Origin: Roseomonas aerilata DSM 19363
Lineage (GTDB): Bacteria > Pseudomonadota > Alphaproteobacteria > Acetobacterales > Acetobacteraceae
NCBI RefSeq assembly: GCF_000711725.1
Contig: NZ_JONP01000023.1
Coordinates: 16,367 to 80,366 of the forward strand
Direction: 5' to 3'
DNA length: 64,000 nt
This document shows positions 25,327 through 33,288 of the stretch, piece after piece. Positions within the stretch are counted from its first letter, which is position 1. Each line of letters opens with the position of its first letter. The notes below the pieces were generated by a model. It made no database searches. It had not been told where the DNA came from and saw nothing but the letters and a program-made list of their open reading frames with translations. Both the position numbers and the translations under genes were made by a program.

Positions 25327-26307
25327 ATGTCCGGCTTCGCCAGCGCGAACGACCTCTCCGAGAAGACCATGTCCTTCGACGAGCTCGCCCCTGGCCTCTA
25401 CGGCTACACGGCGGAGGGCGATCCGAATTCCGGCGTGGTGGTGGGCGACGACAGCGTGCTCGTCGTCGACGCGCAGGCCACGCCCCGCATGGCGGCGGAC
25501 GTGATCGCGCGCATCCGCCAAGTGACCGATAAGCCGGTGAGGCACGTGGTACTGTCACACTACCACGCCGTCCGCGTCCTCGGCGCCTCCGCCTACGAGG
25601 GCGCGGAGATCATCGCCTCCGACATCACCCGCGACCTGATCGTCGAGCGCGGCCAGCAGGACATGGACAGCGAGATCGGCCGCTTCCCGCGCCTGTTCCG
25701 CGGCAAGGAGAGCATCCCCGGCCTCACTTGGCCGCACGTCACCTTCCGGAAGAAGATGACGTTGTGGATGGGAAGGCGGGAGGTGCAGATCATCCAGATC
25801 GGCCGGTCCCACACCGCCGGCGACACGGTGGTGTGGCTGCCGAAGGAGCGGGTGCTCTTCTCCGGCGACTGCGTGGAGTACGGTGCCACCCCTTATTGCG
25901 GCGACGCGCATTTCGCGGACTGGCCGGGCACGCTGGAGGCGATCCGGGCGCTGAAGCCGGTCGCGCTGGTTCCGGGCCGCGGCGGGTCGCTCACCACGCC
26001 CGATCGGATCGAGGAGGGGCTGCAGGGCACGGCCGACTTCACCGCCGACCTCTTCGCCATTGCGCGCCGGGGCGTCGCGGCGGGCCACTCCCTGAAGCAG
26101 GTCTACGACGAGGCCATGGCCGCCGTGCGCCCGAAATACGGGCATTGGGTGATCTTCGAGCACTGCATGCCCTTCGACGTCTCCCGCGCCTACGACGAGG
26201 CGAAGGGGCTGGACCACCCGCGCATCTGGACCGCCGAGCGCGACGTGGAGATGTGGCGTGCGCTCGAGCACGGCTCCGAGATGAAGTCGGCCGAACTCGA
26301 CCGCTAG
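25327..26307 (+). CDS. MBL-fold hydrolase-like protein with variant metal motif
   Basis: A 326-residue metallo-beta-lactamase-fold protein, cytoplasmic by the lack of a signal. The canonical HxHxDH metal motif is replaced by HYHAVR (residues 78-83), keeping the first two histidines but not the Asp-His pair. Later elements GRSHTAGDTVVWLP and LFSGDCVEY are retained. The metal centre is therefore altered, possibly mononuclear. It follows the monooxygenase and DUF2783 genes, with AGGAGAACC before the start. It may hydrolyse a ring-cleavage or ester product, but the reaction is unknown. Confidence 0.85.
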   Translation: MSGFASANDLSEKTMSFDELAPGLYGYTAEGDPNSGVVVGDDSVLVVDAQATPRMAADVIARIRQVTDKPVRHVVLSHYHAVRVLGASAYEGAEIIASDITRDLIVERGQQDMDSEIGRFPRLFRGKESIPGLTWPHVTFRKKMTLWMGRREVQIIQIGRSHTAGDTVVWLPKERVLFSGDCVEYGATPYCGDAHFADWPGTLEAIRALKPVALVPGRGGSLTTPDRIEEGLQGTADFTADLFAIARRGVAAGHSLKQVYDEAMAAVRPKYGHWVIFEHCMPFDVSRAYDEAKGLDHPRIWTAERDVEMWRALEHGSEMKSAELDR

Positions 26308-26386
26308 CGGCGTGATCTGTTCCGCCAGTGCGGGTTTCCGCACCGGCCTACGTTTCATTCAGAGCACAGAGCGAGGATGGCTCAAC

Positions 26387-27367
26387 ATGCTGATGCGTCG
26401 GAAGTTCGCGTGGCTCGGCATTTCACTGGGCGGCTTCACCCTGCCGTCTGCCGCCCGAGCGGCACCGCTCGACCTCGCCCGCGTCATCGCAGGCTTCCCA
26501 CCGGGCGGTACCGTCGACACGGTGGCGCGGCGGGCGGCTGACAGTCTGTCACCGACCTACGCACGCTCCGTCATCGTGGAGAACCGGACCGGCGCGGGCG
26601 GGCAGATCGCGGCGGCGGCCGTCAAGAACGCCTCTCCGGAGGGTGCCATGGTACTGCTGACGCCGCTCGGCGTGCTGACGCAGCAGCCGCACACCTTCGC
26701 GCAGGTGCCCTACGATCCCTTCGCCGACTTCACGCCGCTGACGGCCGGCGCGTCCTTTGAGTTCGCGTGGGGCGTGGGACCAGCGGTGCCTGATGCTGTC
26801 CGAACCGTCCCGCAATATCTCGAATGGTGCAGGGGAGGAAATAGCCGAGGCAACTTCGGCTCGCCCGCGGCGGGAACCACGCCGCACTTCGTCGGCATCA
26901 TGCTCGGTCGAAGTGCCGGGGTCGAGATGACGCATGTCGGCTATCGTGGCACGCCGCCAGCCATCCTCGACATGATCGGGGGCCAGATCCCGGCCGTCTG
27001 CGGACCGGCCGGCGAGTTCCTTCAGTACGTCAATTCGGGCAAGTGCCGCGTGCTGGCCACAAGCGGCGCCCAGCGAAGCCGCTTTCTGCCGAACGTACCC
27101 ACTTTCGTCGAGCAGGGCTTTGCCGATCTCGCCTTCGAGGAGTGGTTCGCCTTCTTTGCGCCGGCCCGTACGCCGGCCGCGCGCGTGGAGGAGTTCAGCC
27201 GCCTCGTGGCGGACGCCTTCGCTGCGCCGGCCATAGCGCAGACCTTCGCTATTCAGGGCCTGCAGGTGAAGGTGAGCCGCCCCGCCGAGCTGCGCGACCG
27301 ACTGGCGAGTGAGTACGAGACCTGGGGCAGGATCGTGAAAGCCGTCGGCTTCACGCCGCAGAGCTAG
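26387..27367 (+). CDS. Bug-family (TTT) periplasmic solute receptor
   Basis: A 326-residue Bug receptor leading the nitrile operon. Signal RRKFAWLGISLGGFTLPSAA is followed by the mature segment RVIAGFPPGGTVDTVAR. SVIVENRTGAGGQIAAAAV and FGSPAAGTTPHFVG identify the family. The ATG used lies after GAGGATGG; another ATG is two codons downstream. It is 12 bases from the nitrilase start, so it is co-transcribed with nitrilase and aldoxime dehydratase. The ligand may be an aldoxime-derived acid or a nitrile, but Bug proteins normally prefer carboxylates. Confidence 0.9.
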   Translation: MLMRRKFAWLGISLGGFTLPSAARAAPLDLARVIAGFPPGGTVDTVARRAADSLSPTYARSVIVENRTGAGGQIAAAAVKNASPEGAMVLLTPLGVLTQQPHTFAQVPYDPFADFTPLTAGASFEFAWGVGPAVPDAVRTVPQYLEWCRGGNSRGNFGSPAAGTTPHFVGIMLGRSAGVEMTHVGYRGTPPAILDMIGGQIPAVCGPAGEFLQYVNSGKCRVLATSGAQRSRFLPNVPTFVEQGFADLAFEEWFAFFAPARTPAARVEEFSRLVADAFAAPAIAQTFAIQGLQVKVSRPAELRDRLASEYETWGRIVKAVGFTPQS

Positions 27368-27379
27368 GAGAGGGTGTCG

Positions 27380-28408
27380 ATGGAAGGCGTCAGGAGAAGC
27401 TACCGCGTGGCAGCCGTGCAAGCCGCCCCAGCGTTCCTCGACCTTCAGGGGTCGGTGGCGAAGTGCATCGCCCTGATCGACGAGGCGGCAGCGGCATCGG
27501 CGGCCCTTGTCGCCTTTCCCGAGACTTTCATCCCAGGCTATCCCTGGTGGATCTGGCACCACTCGCCGGCCTCCATCTTCCAGCATGGCTTCGTCGAGCG
27601 CTATTTTGAGAACGCTCTGAGCTACGACTCGCCCGAGGCCGCCCTTCTGGCCGAGGCGGCGGCACGCCGGGGGATCGTCGTCGTTCTTGGGCTTGCCGAG
27701 CGCTGCGGTGGCAGCCTCTACATCGGCCAGTGGATCCTCTCCTCGTCCGGCGCCACCCTGCTCCGACGCCGGAAGCTGAAGCCGACGCACGTGGAGCGCG
27801 CGGTTTTCGGTGAGGGGGCGGGATCGGACCTCGCGGTGGTGGACAGCGAACTTGGCCGGCTGGGCGCGCTCAACTGCTGGGAGCACCTGCAGCCACTGTC
27901 CAAGTACGCGATGTATGCACAGAACGAGCAGATCCACGTCGCGGCTTGGCCGAGCCTGTCAAGCGGCCAGGGGCGCCCGGTCTACGCTCTCGGCCATGAG
28001 GTCAACAACGCTGCGAGCCAGATCTACGCTGTCGAGGGCGGTTGCTTCGTCGTGGCGCCCTGTGCGCTCGTCTCGCAGGAGATGGTCGATCTCGTCTGTA
28101 CCGATGATCGCCAACGCGCAGCCTTCGTGAAGGGCGGAGGGCGGGCAATGATCTACGGGCCGGACGGGCGACCGCTCTCCGAACCCCCTGATCCCGAGTT
28201 CGAGGGTCTCGTCATGGCCGATGTCGATCTTGGACGGATCGCGCTCGCCAAATCGTTGGTGGACCCGGTTGGCCACTACGCGCGGCCGGATGTGGTGCGG
28301 CTGCTGCTGGACCGCTCCCCGGCCATGTCGGTCATGGAGCGCGATTTGTCGAATCCGGTGGATGACACGGTGAGGCACGCCACAGCAGCGAGAACGACCA
28401 CGACCTGA
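27380..28408 (+). CDS. Nitrilase (arylacetonitrilase-like)
   Basis: A 342-residue nitrilase-superfamily enzyme converting nitriles to acids and ammonia. The catalytic triad is visible: Glu48 in FPETFIPGYPWW, Lys132 in RRRKLKPTHVER and Cys166 in NCWEHLQPL. The CWEHLQP form is that of true nitrilases of the aliphatic/arylacetonitrile branch rather than amidases. AGGAGAGGG lies five bases before the chosen ATG; a GTG lies two codons upstream. The next gene encodes an aldoxime dehydratase, which makes nitriles, so the pair forms an aldoxime-to-acid pathway. Confidence 0.92.
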   Translation: MEGVRRSYRVAAVQAAPAFLDLQGSVAKCIALIDEAAAASAALVAFPETFIPGYPWWIWHHSPASIFQHGFVERYFENALSYDSPEAALLAEAAARRGIVVVLGLAERCGGSLYIGQWILSSSGATLLRRRKLKPTHVERAVFGEGAGSDLAVVDSELGRLGALNCWEHLQPLSKYAMYAQNEQIHVAAWPSLSSGQGRPVYALGHEVNNAASQIYAVEGGCFVVAPCALVSQEMVDLVCTDDRQRAAFVKGGGRAMIYGPDGRPLSEPPDPEFEGLVMADVDLGRIALAKSLVDPVGHYARPDVVRLLLDRSPAMSVMERDLSNPVDDTVRHATAARTTTT

Positions 28409-28436
28409 GAAAGTGGATGATCCTTAGGAGGACAGC

Positions 28437-29462
28437 GTGTTGACCGGAGCATCGTCGTTCGGACCTCACGGATCGGGCGCGCACTGGGACCCGCCCTATC
28501 CCGCCCATTCTTCTCTGTTCGGGAGCGAGGTTCGGGATCCCGTCATTTCCTACGTGGGACTTCAATCGCGGTCGGAAAGTGACTTGTGGGATGCCCTTCC
28601 ATGCGTGCGGCTGTTCCTGGAGGCGGCGAGCGGGCCGGATTTCGAGGAGTATTCCGGCTATCGCGATGCGCGGGATTTCACCAACGAGGTCTTTGCCTGC
28701 TACTGGCTTGATCGAGCCCGCCATGATGCATGGCTGCGTTCGAGTGGCTTTGTTGAGTGGCTGGAACATCCGGATCGGCTCGGGGGCAAGGTGGGAATCT
28801 GGCAGGAGACGATCCATGTCTCCCTGGATCGAATGGAGACCATCGCCGGACAGCCGGATTACGGGATCGCCCGCGCCGCGCTGAACAAGGGCGATACGAC
28901 CCGCGCGCACGCTTACTTCGGATCGATGAGGCACCGGATCGGAGCGGCTTCCCGCGATGGCCTGGAAAGCTCGCTGGCTACCTTCCCACTGGAGGCTGCG
29001 CGACTGACATGCGGTCTGCTGGTACGGGTCCTGCCGCCAGCCAACATGGCTGTCATTCGATCGGGGCAGGATTGGGGAGCTGTTCAGGATGATGAGCTGA
29101 GAACCTATTTGGGGGAGGTGCATCCGAAGCTGGTTCAGGGCATGGAGTTCCTGCGCGACTATCCAGCGGACGCCGGATGCTACTCCTGCCGGTTCATGAT
29201 GGAGCAGGGGCCGGACAGGAAGCCGACAAAGAGATCCTCCGGATTTGCAATGTTCCTTTCGCTACGGCATCTGGAAAAATGGTCGAGAAGCCATCCGACT
29301 CATCTCGCGATTTTCGAGAGCTTCTGGGCGATGGTGCGGAAATACGAGAATGCTCGGAACCTGCGCCTCTGGCATGAAGTCATAGTCGTAGGGGATGAAA
29401 ATCCCGAGTTCATCTACGTGAATTGCCATGATAGGACGGGCCTACTTCGGTGGTCATTTTGA
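28437..29462 (+). CDS. Aldoxime dehydratase (heme Oxd family)
   Basis: A 341-residue heme enzyme that dehydrates aldoximes to nitriles. The C-terminal region has THLAIFESFWAMV, whose His289 should be the proximal heme ligand, and RLWHEVIVV with His313 as the likely distal catalytic His. FIYVNCHDRTGLLR is a family-typical end. VIRSGQDW holds Ser209, matching the conserved Ser of characterised Oxd proteins. GTG start after TTAGGAGGACAGC. It sits 28 bases after the nitrilase gene. Whether phenyl-, indole- or alkyl-aldoximes are used cannot be told. Confidence 0.9.
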   Translation: MLTGASSFGPHGSGAHWDPPYPAHSSLFGSEVRDPVISYVGLQSRSESDLWDALPCVRLFLEAASGPDFEEYSGYRDARDFTNEVFACYWLDRARHDAWLRSSGFVEWLEHPDRLGGKVGIWQETIHVSLDRMETIAGQPDYGIARAALNKGDTTRAHAYFGSMRHRIGAASRDGLESSLATFPLEAARLTCGLLVRVLPPANMAVIRSGQDWGAVQDDELRTYLGEVHPKLVQGMEFLRDYPADAGCYSCRFMMEQGPDRKPTKRSSGFAMFLSLRHLEKWSRSHPTHLAIFESFWAMVRKYENARNLRLWHEVIVVGDENPEFIYVNCHDRTGLLRWSF

Positions 29463-29619
29463 CGGCATTTACATCCGGAATACGATGATCTCGTATTTGA
29501 GAGCCCGCTTCATAACGGCTGGGTTGGGGTGAGCGGCGGGGGTTCTGCGCATTCGGAGGGTGTCTGACGTCCTTCGTGGTGGCCATGTGGACCCCTGCCG
29601 CCCGCGTGCAGCTTGCGCG

Positions 29620-29869
29620 CGGCTCTCATTGCCAGGCGGAACACAGCACATAACGTCAGGGCGGTCGCGATCGCCAGATTCGGGTACTTCGCTTGGCGGC
29701 CCCGGCCGCTGCGTGCCTCAGCTCGCCACCCCTCGATCGCCTCTGCCGTGAACCACACAGCGAGATTGCCGCGGGCGCGCAGGCCGGCGTCGTACTCAGC
29801 CCAGTCGGTTACACTCTGGCGCTGTCTGGGAATGCGGTACCGGTGGTCAGCATTGGCTTTGAACGGCAT
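29620..29869 (-). pseudogene. IS5-type transposase N-terminal fragment
   Basis: About 83 codons: MPFKANADHRYRIPRQR, WAEYDAGLRARGNLAVWF, then SGRGRQAKYPNLAIATALT and VFRLAMRA. The catalytic domain is absent and the frame runs into unrelated sequence. Upstream (29925-29945) the family end sequence CGGGCGACCCGTGCAACAAG is present, so this is the promoter-proximal end of a decayed element. The rest of the 29463-29990 gap contains nothing else I recognise. Confidence 0.8.
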
Positions 29870-29990
29870 GACGGGCGTCCCTCAGGGTTCGAGGGATCGT
29901 CCCTGTGCCAGCCCCAAGGCGCCCGATCGGGCGACCCGTGCAACAAGACGGGGTGCAGCCGGGGCGCTTGAAGGCGGCTGAGGCTGGAGG

Positions 29991-30506
29991 CTAATCGCGT
30001 CCAAGCCCGGTTTCTTCGATACGCCGCAGGACGGCTAGAAGATCACCGCCAGGCTTCCCGGCCGCTCCGAACAGCTTCGCCTGTACCGCGATCACAAGCG
30101 GCATAGCCTGCCTCAGCGCCGCCACGCCAGCTTCCGTCACCTCCACATGTCTGGCGCGAGCGTCGGCCTCGCTGCGCGGCCGTGCGGCCATGCCTTTGGT
30201 CTCAAGCGCCTTCAGCACCTGCGAGACCTGCATCGGATGAATATCGCCTAGCCGCGCCAGGGCCACCTGGGTGACAGGCTCGCCGGAACGCGCCATCCAC
30301 GCCGCCAACGCCAGCGCGGTGAACTGCAGATGGGTCAGTCCGACGGGGCCGAGGGCCCGATCAACCTCGCGCACGTAGCGGTGGACCACTCGCCACAGGA
30401 CGAAGCCCACGGCGTTCTCGGGAGCGCCAAGCGTTTCGTGCCTGAAGAGTTCGGCAAGGACGGGGAGATCTGCAGCCATGATCGCTTCTATGTCCACCCC
30501 GCTCAT
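29991..30506 (-). CDS. MarR-family transcriptional regulator
   Basis: A 171-residue MarR protein starting at MSGVDIEAIM; an alternative ATG lies nine codons in. GLTHLQFTALALAAWMA precedes the helix-turn-helix (VTQVALARLGDIHPMQVSQV, LKALETKGM) and the wing SEADARARHVEVTEAG. It diverges from a decarboxylase-like gene, and an 18-base perfect palindrome lies between them. This is a simple repressor/target pair; the inducer is probably the decarboxylase substrate. Confidence 0.85.
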   Translation of the reverse strand: MSGVDIEAIMAADLPVLAELFRHETLGAPENAVGFVLWRVVHRYVREVDRALGPVGLTHLQFTALALAAWMARSGEPVTQVALARLGDIHPMQVSQVLKALETKGMAARPRSEADARARHVEVTEAGVAALRQAMPLVIAVQAKLFGAAGKPGGDLLAVLRRIEETGLGRD

Positions 30507-30535
30507 GGCGCACCAGGCCCAATCACCCTTGAAAA

Positions 30536-30553
30536 TGATAAAGGCGTTTATCA
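30536..30553. promoter_or_regulatory. MarR operator palindrome
   Basis: TGATAAAGGCGTTTATCA has perfect 7-base arms around a 4-base centre. It sits in the divergent spacer, 30 bases from the MarR start and 31 bases from the decarboxylase-like start. It is AT-rich in a GC-rich genome and of the size usual for MarR dimers. Confidence 0.6.
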
Positions 30554-30584
30554 AATTCAGCCGCTAACTGGCTGGAGAGATGCC

Positions 30585-31586
30585 ATGCGCGACGAACCGC
30601 TCGACATTGCTTTTTGGAACTACGACCGCACTCGTGCTCTGAGCGATGGCCGCGTGAGGATCGAGGGCATCGAGGCGCGCTTCCATACCGCCCCTATTGT
30701 AACCGAGATCTTCGAGGCCATGGTACGCCGCGGCGCCTTCGATGTGTCCGAACTCGGCCTGACGTATTTCCTGCGCACCTTCGCCGATGGTCCCTCGCCC
30801 TTCCTGGCGCTGCCCGTCTTTCCCAACCGCGCGTTCCGTCACTCGGCCATCTACGTTAGCACGGCCAGCGGCATCGAACGTCCCGAGCAGCTGACGGGCC
30901 GGACGATCGGTGAACTGGCGCTTTACGGGCATGATGCTGGGGTGATGCCGAAGGGGATCCTCGCCGACGAGTTCGGCTTCCGGCCCGAGTGCAACCGCTG
31001 GATCGTGGGCGGGATCGACTTTCCGATGAAGCCCATCGACTTCGTTCCACAGTCCCATCCGGCGGGGGTGGAGGTGACACTGGCGCCGACGGGCACCGAC
31101 CTTGGTGCCCTGCTGGAGGCGGGCGAGATCGATGTGCTCATCTCCGCGGACGTGCCCCGCTGCGTGCTTGAGGGCTCACCCCGGGTCCGTCGCCTGTTCA
31201 CGGACCACAAGGCGGTGGAACGCGACTATTTCCGACGCACGGGCATCTTCCCCATCATGCACGCCGTGGTCGTCACACGCGAACTGGCCGAGCGGGAGCC
31301 GGAAGTTGTCCAGGCAGTCTACCGTGGCTTTTGCGATGCCAAGGCAGTCGCGGCCGAGGAGCTGGTTCGCGGCATGACGTTCAACAACATGGGGTTGATG
31401 ATCCCATGGCTGACCGATCTGCTTTCGCAGGATCGCGAGCTGCTAGGTGCCGGCTGGTGGCCTTACGGCATCCGACCGAACCACGCGGCGATCGATGCCG
31501 TGCTGCGATATCACCACGAGCAAGGACTGACCGCCCGGCGCCTCTCGGTCGAGGAGGTTTTCGTGCCCTACCTGCTGGACAAATAA
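30585..31586 (+). CDS. 4,5-dihydroxyphthalate decarboxylase-like protein
   Basis: A 333-residue cytoplasmic protein with a periplasmic-binding-protein-like fold but no signal peptide, as in the 4,5-dihydroxyphthalate decarboxylase group. Segments seen are LDIAFWNYDRTRALSDGRV, RGAFDVSELGLTYFLRTFAD and FPNRAFRHSAIYV. GGAGAG precedes the second of two close ATGs, which is in frame. Proteins of this group are often annotated as ABC substrate-binding proteins, but the N-terminus lacks a hydrophobic leader. A phthalate route fits the aromatic-oxidation theme, but no phthalate dioxygenase is adjacent. Confidence 0.8.
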   Translation: MRDEPLDIAFWNYDRTRALSDGRVRIEGIEARFHTAPIVTEIFEAMVRRGAFDVSELGLTYFLRTFADGPSPFLALPVFPNRAFRHSAIYVSTASGIERPEQLTGRTIGELALYGHDAGVMPKGILADEFGFRPECNRWIVGGIDFPMKPIDFVPQSHPAGVEVTLAPTGTDLGALLEAGEIDVLISADVPRCVLEGSPRVRRLFTDHKAVERDYFRRTGIFPIMHAVVVTRELAEREPEVVQAVYRGFCDAKAVAAEELVRGMTFNNMGLMIPWLTDLLSQDRELLGAGWWPYGIRPNHAAIDAVLRYHHEQGLTARRLSVEEVFVPYLLDK

Positions 31587-31769
31587 CAGGAGGGGCAGCG
31601 GTCCGAACCGGTGTCGGGTCAGGGTCGCGACCGCCTAAAAACTCCCCCTCTCCCACATAGTGGCTTTCCTGGATGTTCCACCTCGAGTTTGAAGTCACAG
31701 ATGTGCATGTGCGCACCCGTCGTGTCCGCGTAGCCGATGAGCGCGCCATCTAACCGTCTGGTTATGGAA

Positions 31770-32010
31770 CTTCCTTGGCAGCTTCAGCGATGAGGCGTGC
31801 ACGGGCGACATCGTTTGGACCGGCGTGTCCCTCGGGTTGGTCCACTTGGCACGGGCGAGCTTTCGTCGAGCTCTGAGGCGCTCCTTGACTACCTGGTTGG
31901 ATGTCCTGCCATCGAGGACGCGCTGGCGTCGTGCGTTGTAGGCGGCGTTGAAGCCGCGGAGCAGCCCTTCGAGTTAGGCGTGCAACCAGATAGTGATGAC
32001 TGAGTCTCGA
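31770..32010 (-). pseudogene. Integrase-type (IS481-like) transposase C-terminal remnant
   Basis: On the minus strand GLLRGFNAAYNARRQRVLDG and RTSNQVVKERLRARRKLARA can be read, then a frame jump to GPNDVARARLIAEAAKEVP and a stop. This resembles the tail of IS481-type transposases. There is an in-frame stop near its start, a frame change near 31855 and no catalytic core, so it is a fossil. The preceding stretch 31587-31769 has no gene I can identify. Confidence 0.5.
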
Positions 32011-32089
32011 TCCTTGGAGAATCTGACCCAGCCACACCGTAACGTCGAGCCATGCAGCGCAGTCGGCCGGCGTCCCAACTGGCGCAGCG

Positions 32090-32256
32090 TTAGGCCACGT
32101 GCAGTCTGATCTCACCAATCCCCTCAGTGCCCCCGGTCACGGTATCGCCGCGCTGGATCGGACCCACATTCTCGGGCGTGCCCGTCATTGTGAGGTCGCC
32201 GGGCCGCAGTTCCATGGAGCGGGAAGCAATCGAGATAATGTCCGACACCGGCCAGA
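32090..32256 (-). pseudogene. Fumarylacetoacetate-hydrolase-family C-terminal fragment
   Basis: The last ~54 codons of an FAH-fold enzyme: VSDIISIASRSMELRPGDL, then MTGTPENVGPIQRGDTV and EGIGEIRLHV before TAA. The TGTPxxVGPI motif is diagnostic. The 5' part is cut off exactly at the end of the IS6-type element, and the missing part is not found beyond the other end. It is distinct from the intact FAH gene at 43.4 kb. Confidence 0.85.
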
Positions 32257-33231
32257 GGTTCTGTGAGCTTTCGCGCCGGAGGCGCGGTCGAACGCAGCCT
32301 GAAGCTGTCAGCCTACCCTGCCGCCAGAATGGCGAGCGCGGATGTCGCACGACGGAGCTGAAGCATGCGGCGGCGGTTGGCGGAAACATGCTGGTTGTGA
32401 CGTACACGGGGGCGGAGGTGGTTGCAGAGTTCGTCATGGGCTTGGCAGAAGCGGTCAGCTGACGTGGAGTTCTTGAACCCGCGCATACATCGGATCCGGC
32501 CTTCGATGCCTCGGTGATCCTGCTCAAGCCGCTTGTTCATAGAGGCGCTGGTGCGGTGGGTGACCCGCTTGTCCAGCGTTGAGCGGATCGCCCGCGGGTA
32601 GGAGCCATGCCCGTCCGTGGTGATCTTGTCGGGGACAATGCCGGTGGCGGACTTGGCCGAGCGGAAGAACGCCTTCGCGGCCGCCATGTCGCGGCGTTCG
32701 CTGAGCATGGTATCGACGAGATCGCCGTCCCGGTCGATTGCCCGATACAGGTAGCACCAGCGTCCACGGACCTTCACGGAGGTCTCATCGATGTGGCAAG
32801 AGCGGCGGCCGACGCCGCTCTTCCCAAGCCGTCGCTGGCGCAGTTCATCCGCCAGCGACGGTGCGAGCTTGGCCTCCCAGGCCCGCGCCGCCTCATGGCT
32901 GAACAGGATGCCGCGGATGAGGAACATCTCGGTCAGGTCGCGGAGGGTGAGGCGGTAGCGCAGGCGCCAGAGCACCACGAGCGCAGCGCCGGGGTACTGC
33001 GCCCTGTTCAGCATCCCGGCGCTGCGCTCGTTGAACCCTCGGCCGCAGGCACGGCACCAGAAGCGCCGGTAGCCCTGAGCCGTACGGTCCCGCCGCTGAG
33101 CCACCTCGGCCGAACCGCATGCCATGCACTCCATTCTTGGCTCCCAGTCGCCCGTCACCCCGACAAGAGCCTATCCACCCCGTCCCCACCTCGCCAATCC
33201 AGGCGCCCCTGGCCCGAATGCTGACAGAACC
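32257..33231 (-). mobile_element. Intact IS6-type insertion sequence
   Basis: 975 bases with terminal inverted repeats. The left end is GGTTCTGTGAGCTTTCGCGC; the right end ends GCTGACAGAACC, whose complement GGTTCTGTCAGCATTCGGGC matches. The 8-base flanks (cggccaga and gctgcgat) differ, so no target duplication survives. It separates a truncated FAH gene from unrelated DNA, which suggests IS-mediated deletion or recombination between copies. Confidence 0.85.
32313..33134 (-). CDS. IS6-family transposase with N-terminal zinc ribbon
   Basis: A 273-residue transposase. The start at MECMACGSAEV gives an N-terminal zinc ribbon (Cys pairs in MECMACG and WCRACGRG). The DDE domain shows SCHIDETSVKVRGRWCYLY (first Asp), TTDGHGSYPRAI (second) and LEQDHRGIEGRIR (Glu). 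The frame is uninterrupted, unlike the copy at 13.2-15.6 kb. It is likely the active source for this family in the window. A start eight codons upstream is possible but would extend beyond the zinc ribbon without homology. Confidence 0.9.
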   Translation of the reverse strand: MECMACGSAEVAQRRDRTAQGYRRFWCRACGRGFNERSAGMLNRAQYPGAALVVLWRLRYRLTLRDLTEMFLIRGILFSHEAARAWEAKLAPSLADELRQRRLGKSGVGRRSCHIDETSVKVRGRWCYLYRAIDRDGDLVDTMLSERRDMAAAKAFFRSAKSATGIVPDKITTDGHGSYPRAIRSTLDKRVTHRTSASMNKRLEQDHRGIEGRIRCMRGFKNSTSADRFCQAHDELCNHLRPRVRHNQHVSANRRRMLQLRRATSALAILAAG

Positions 33232-33288
33232 GCTGCGATCGGCCGGACGCTCTTTCCGCTACCGCCAGAGGAAGCAGGCCGTTCCGCA

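Noticed and set aside
18256..26307. Indole-3-acetate (iac) degradation cluster
   Set aside because: A MarR gene plus Rieske alpha/beta and an aldoxime/nitrilase operon nearby suggested it, but iacA-, iacB-, iacE- and iacG-type genes are missing and the three-component electron chain differs.
13192..33231. Composite transposon bounded by two IS6-type copies carrying the dioxygenase and nitrile genes
   Set aside because: The two copies are in the same orientation, which is possible for IS6, but neither has target duplications. Both flanks show gene loss and the left copy is disrupted, so movement as a unit cannot be supported from this window.
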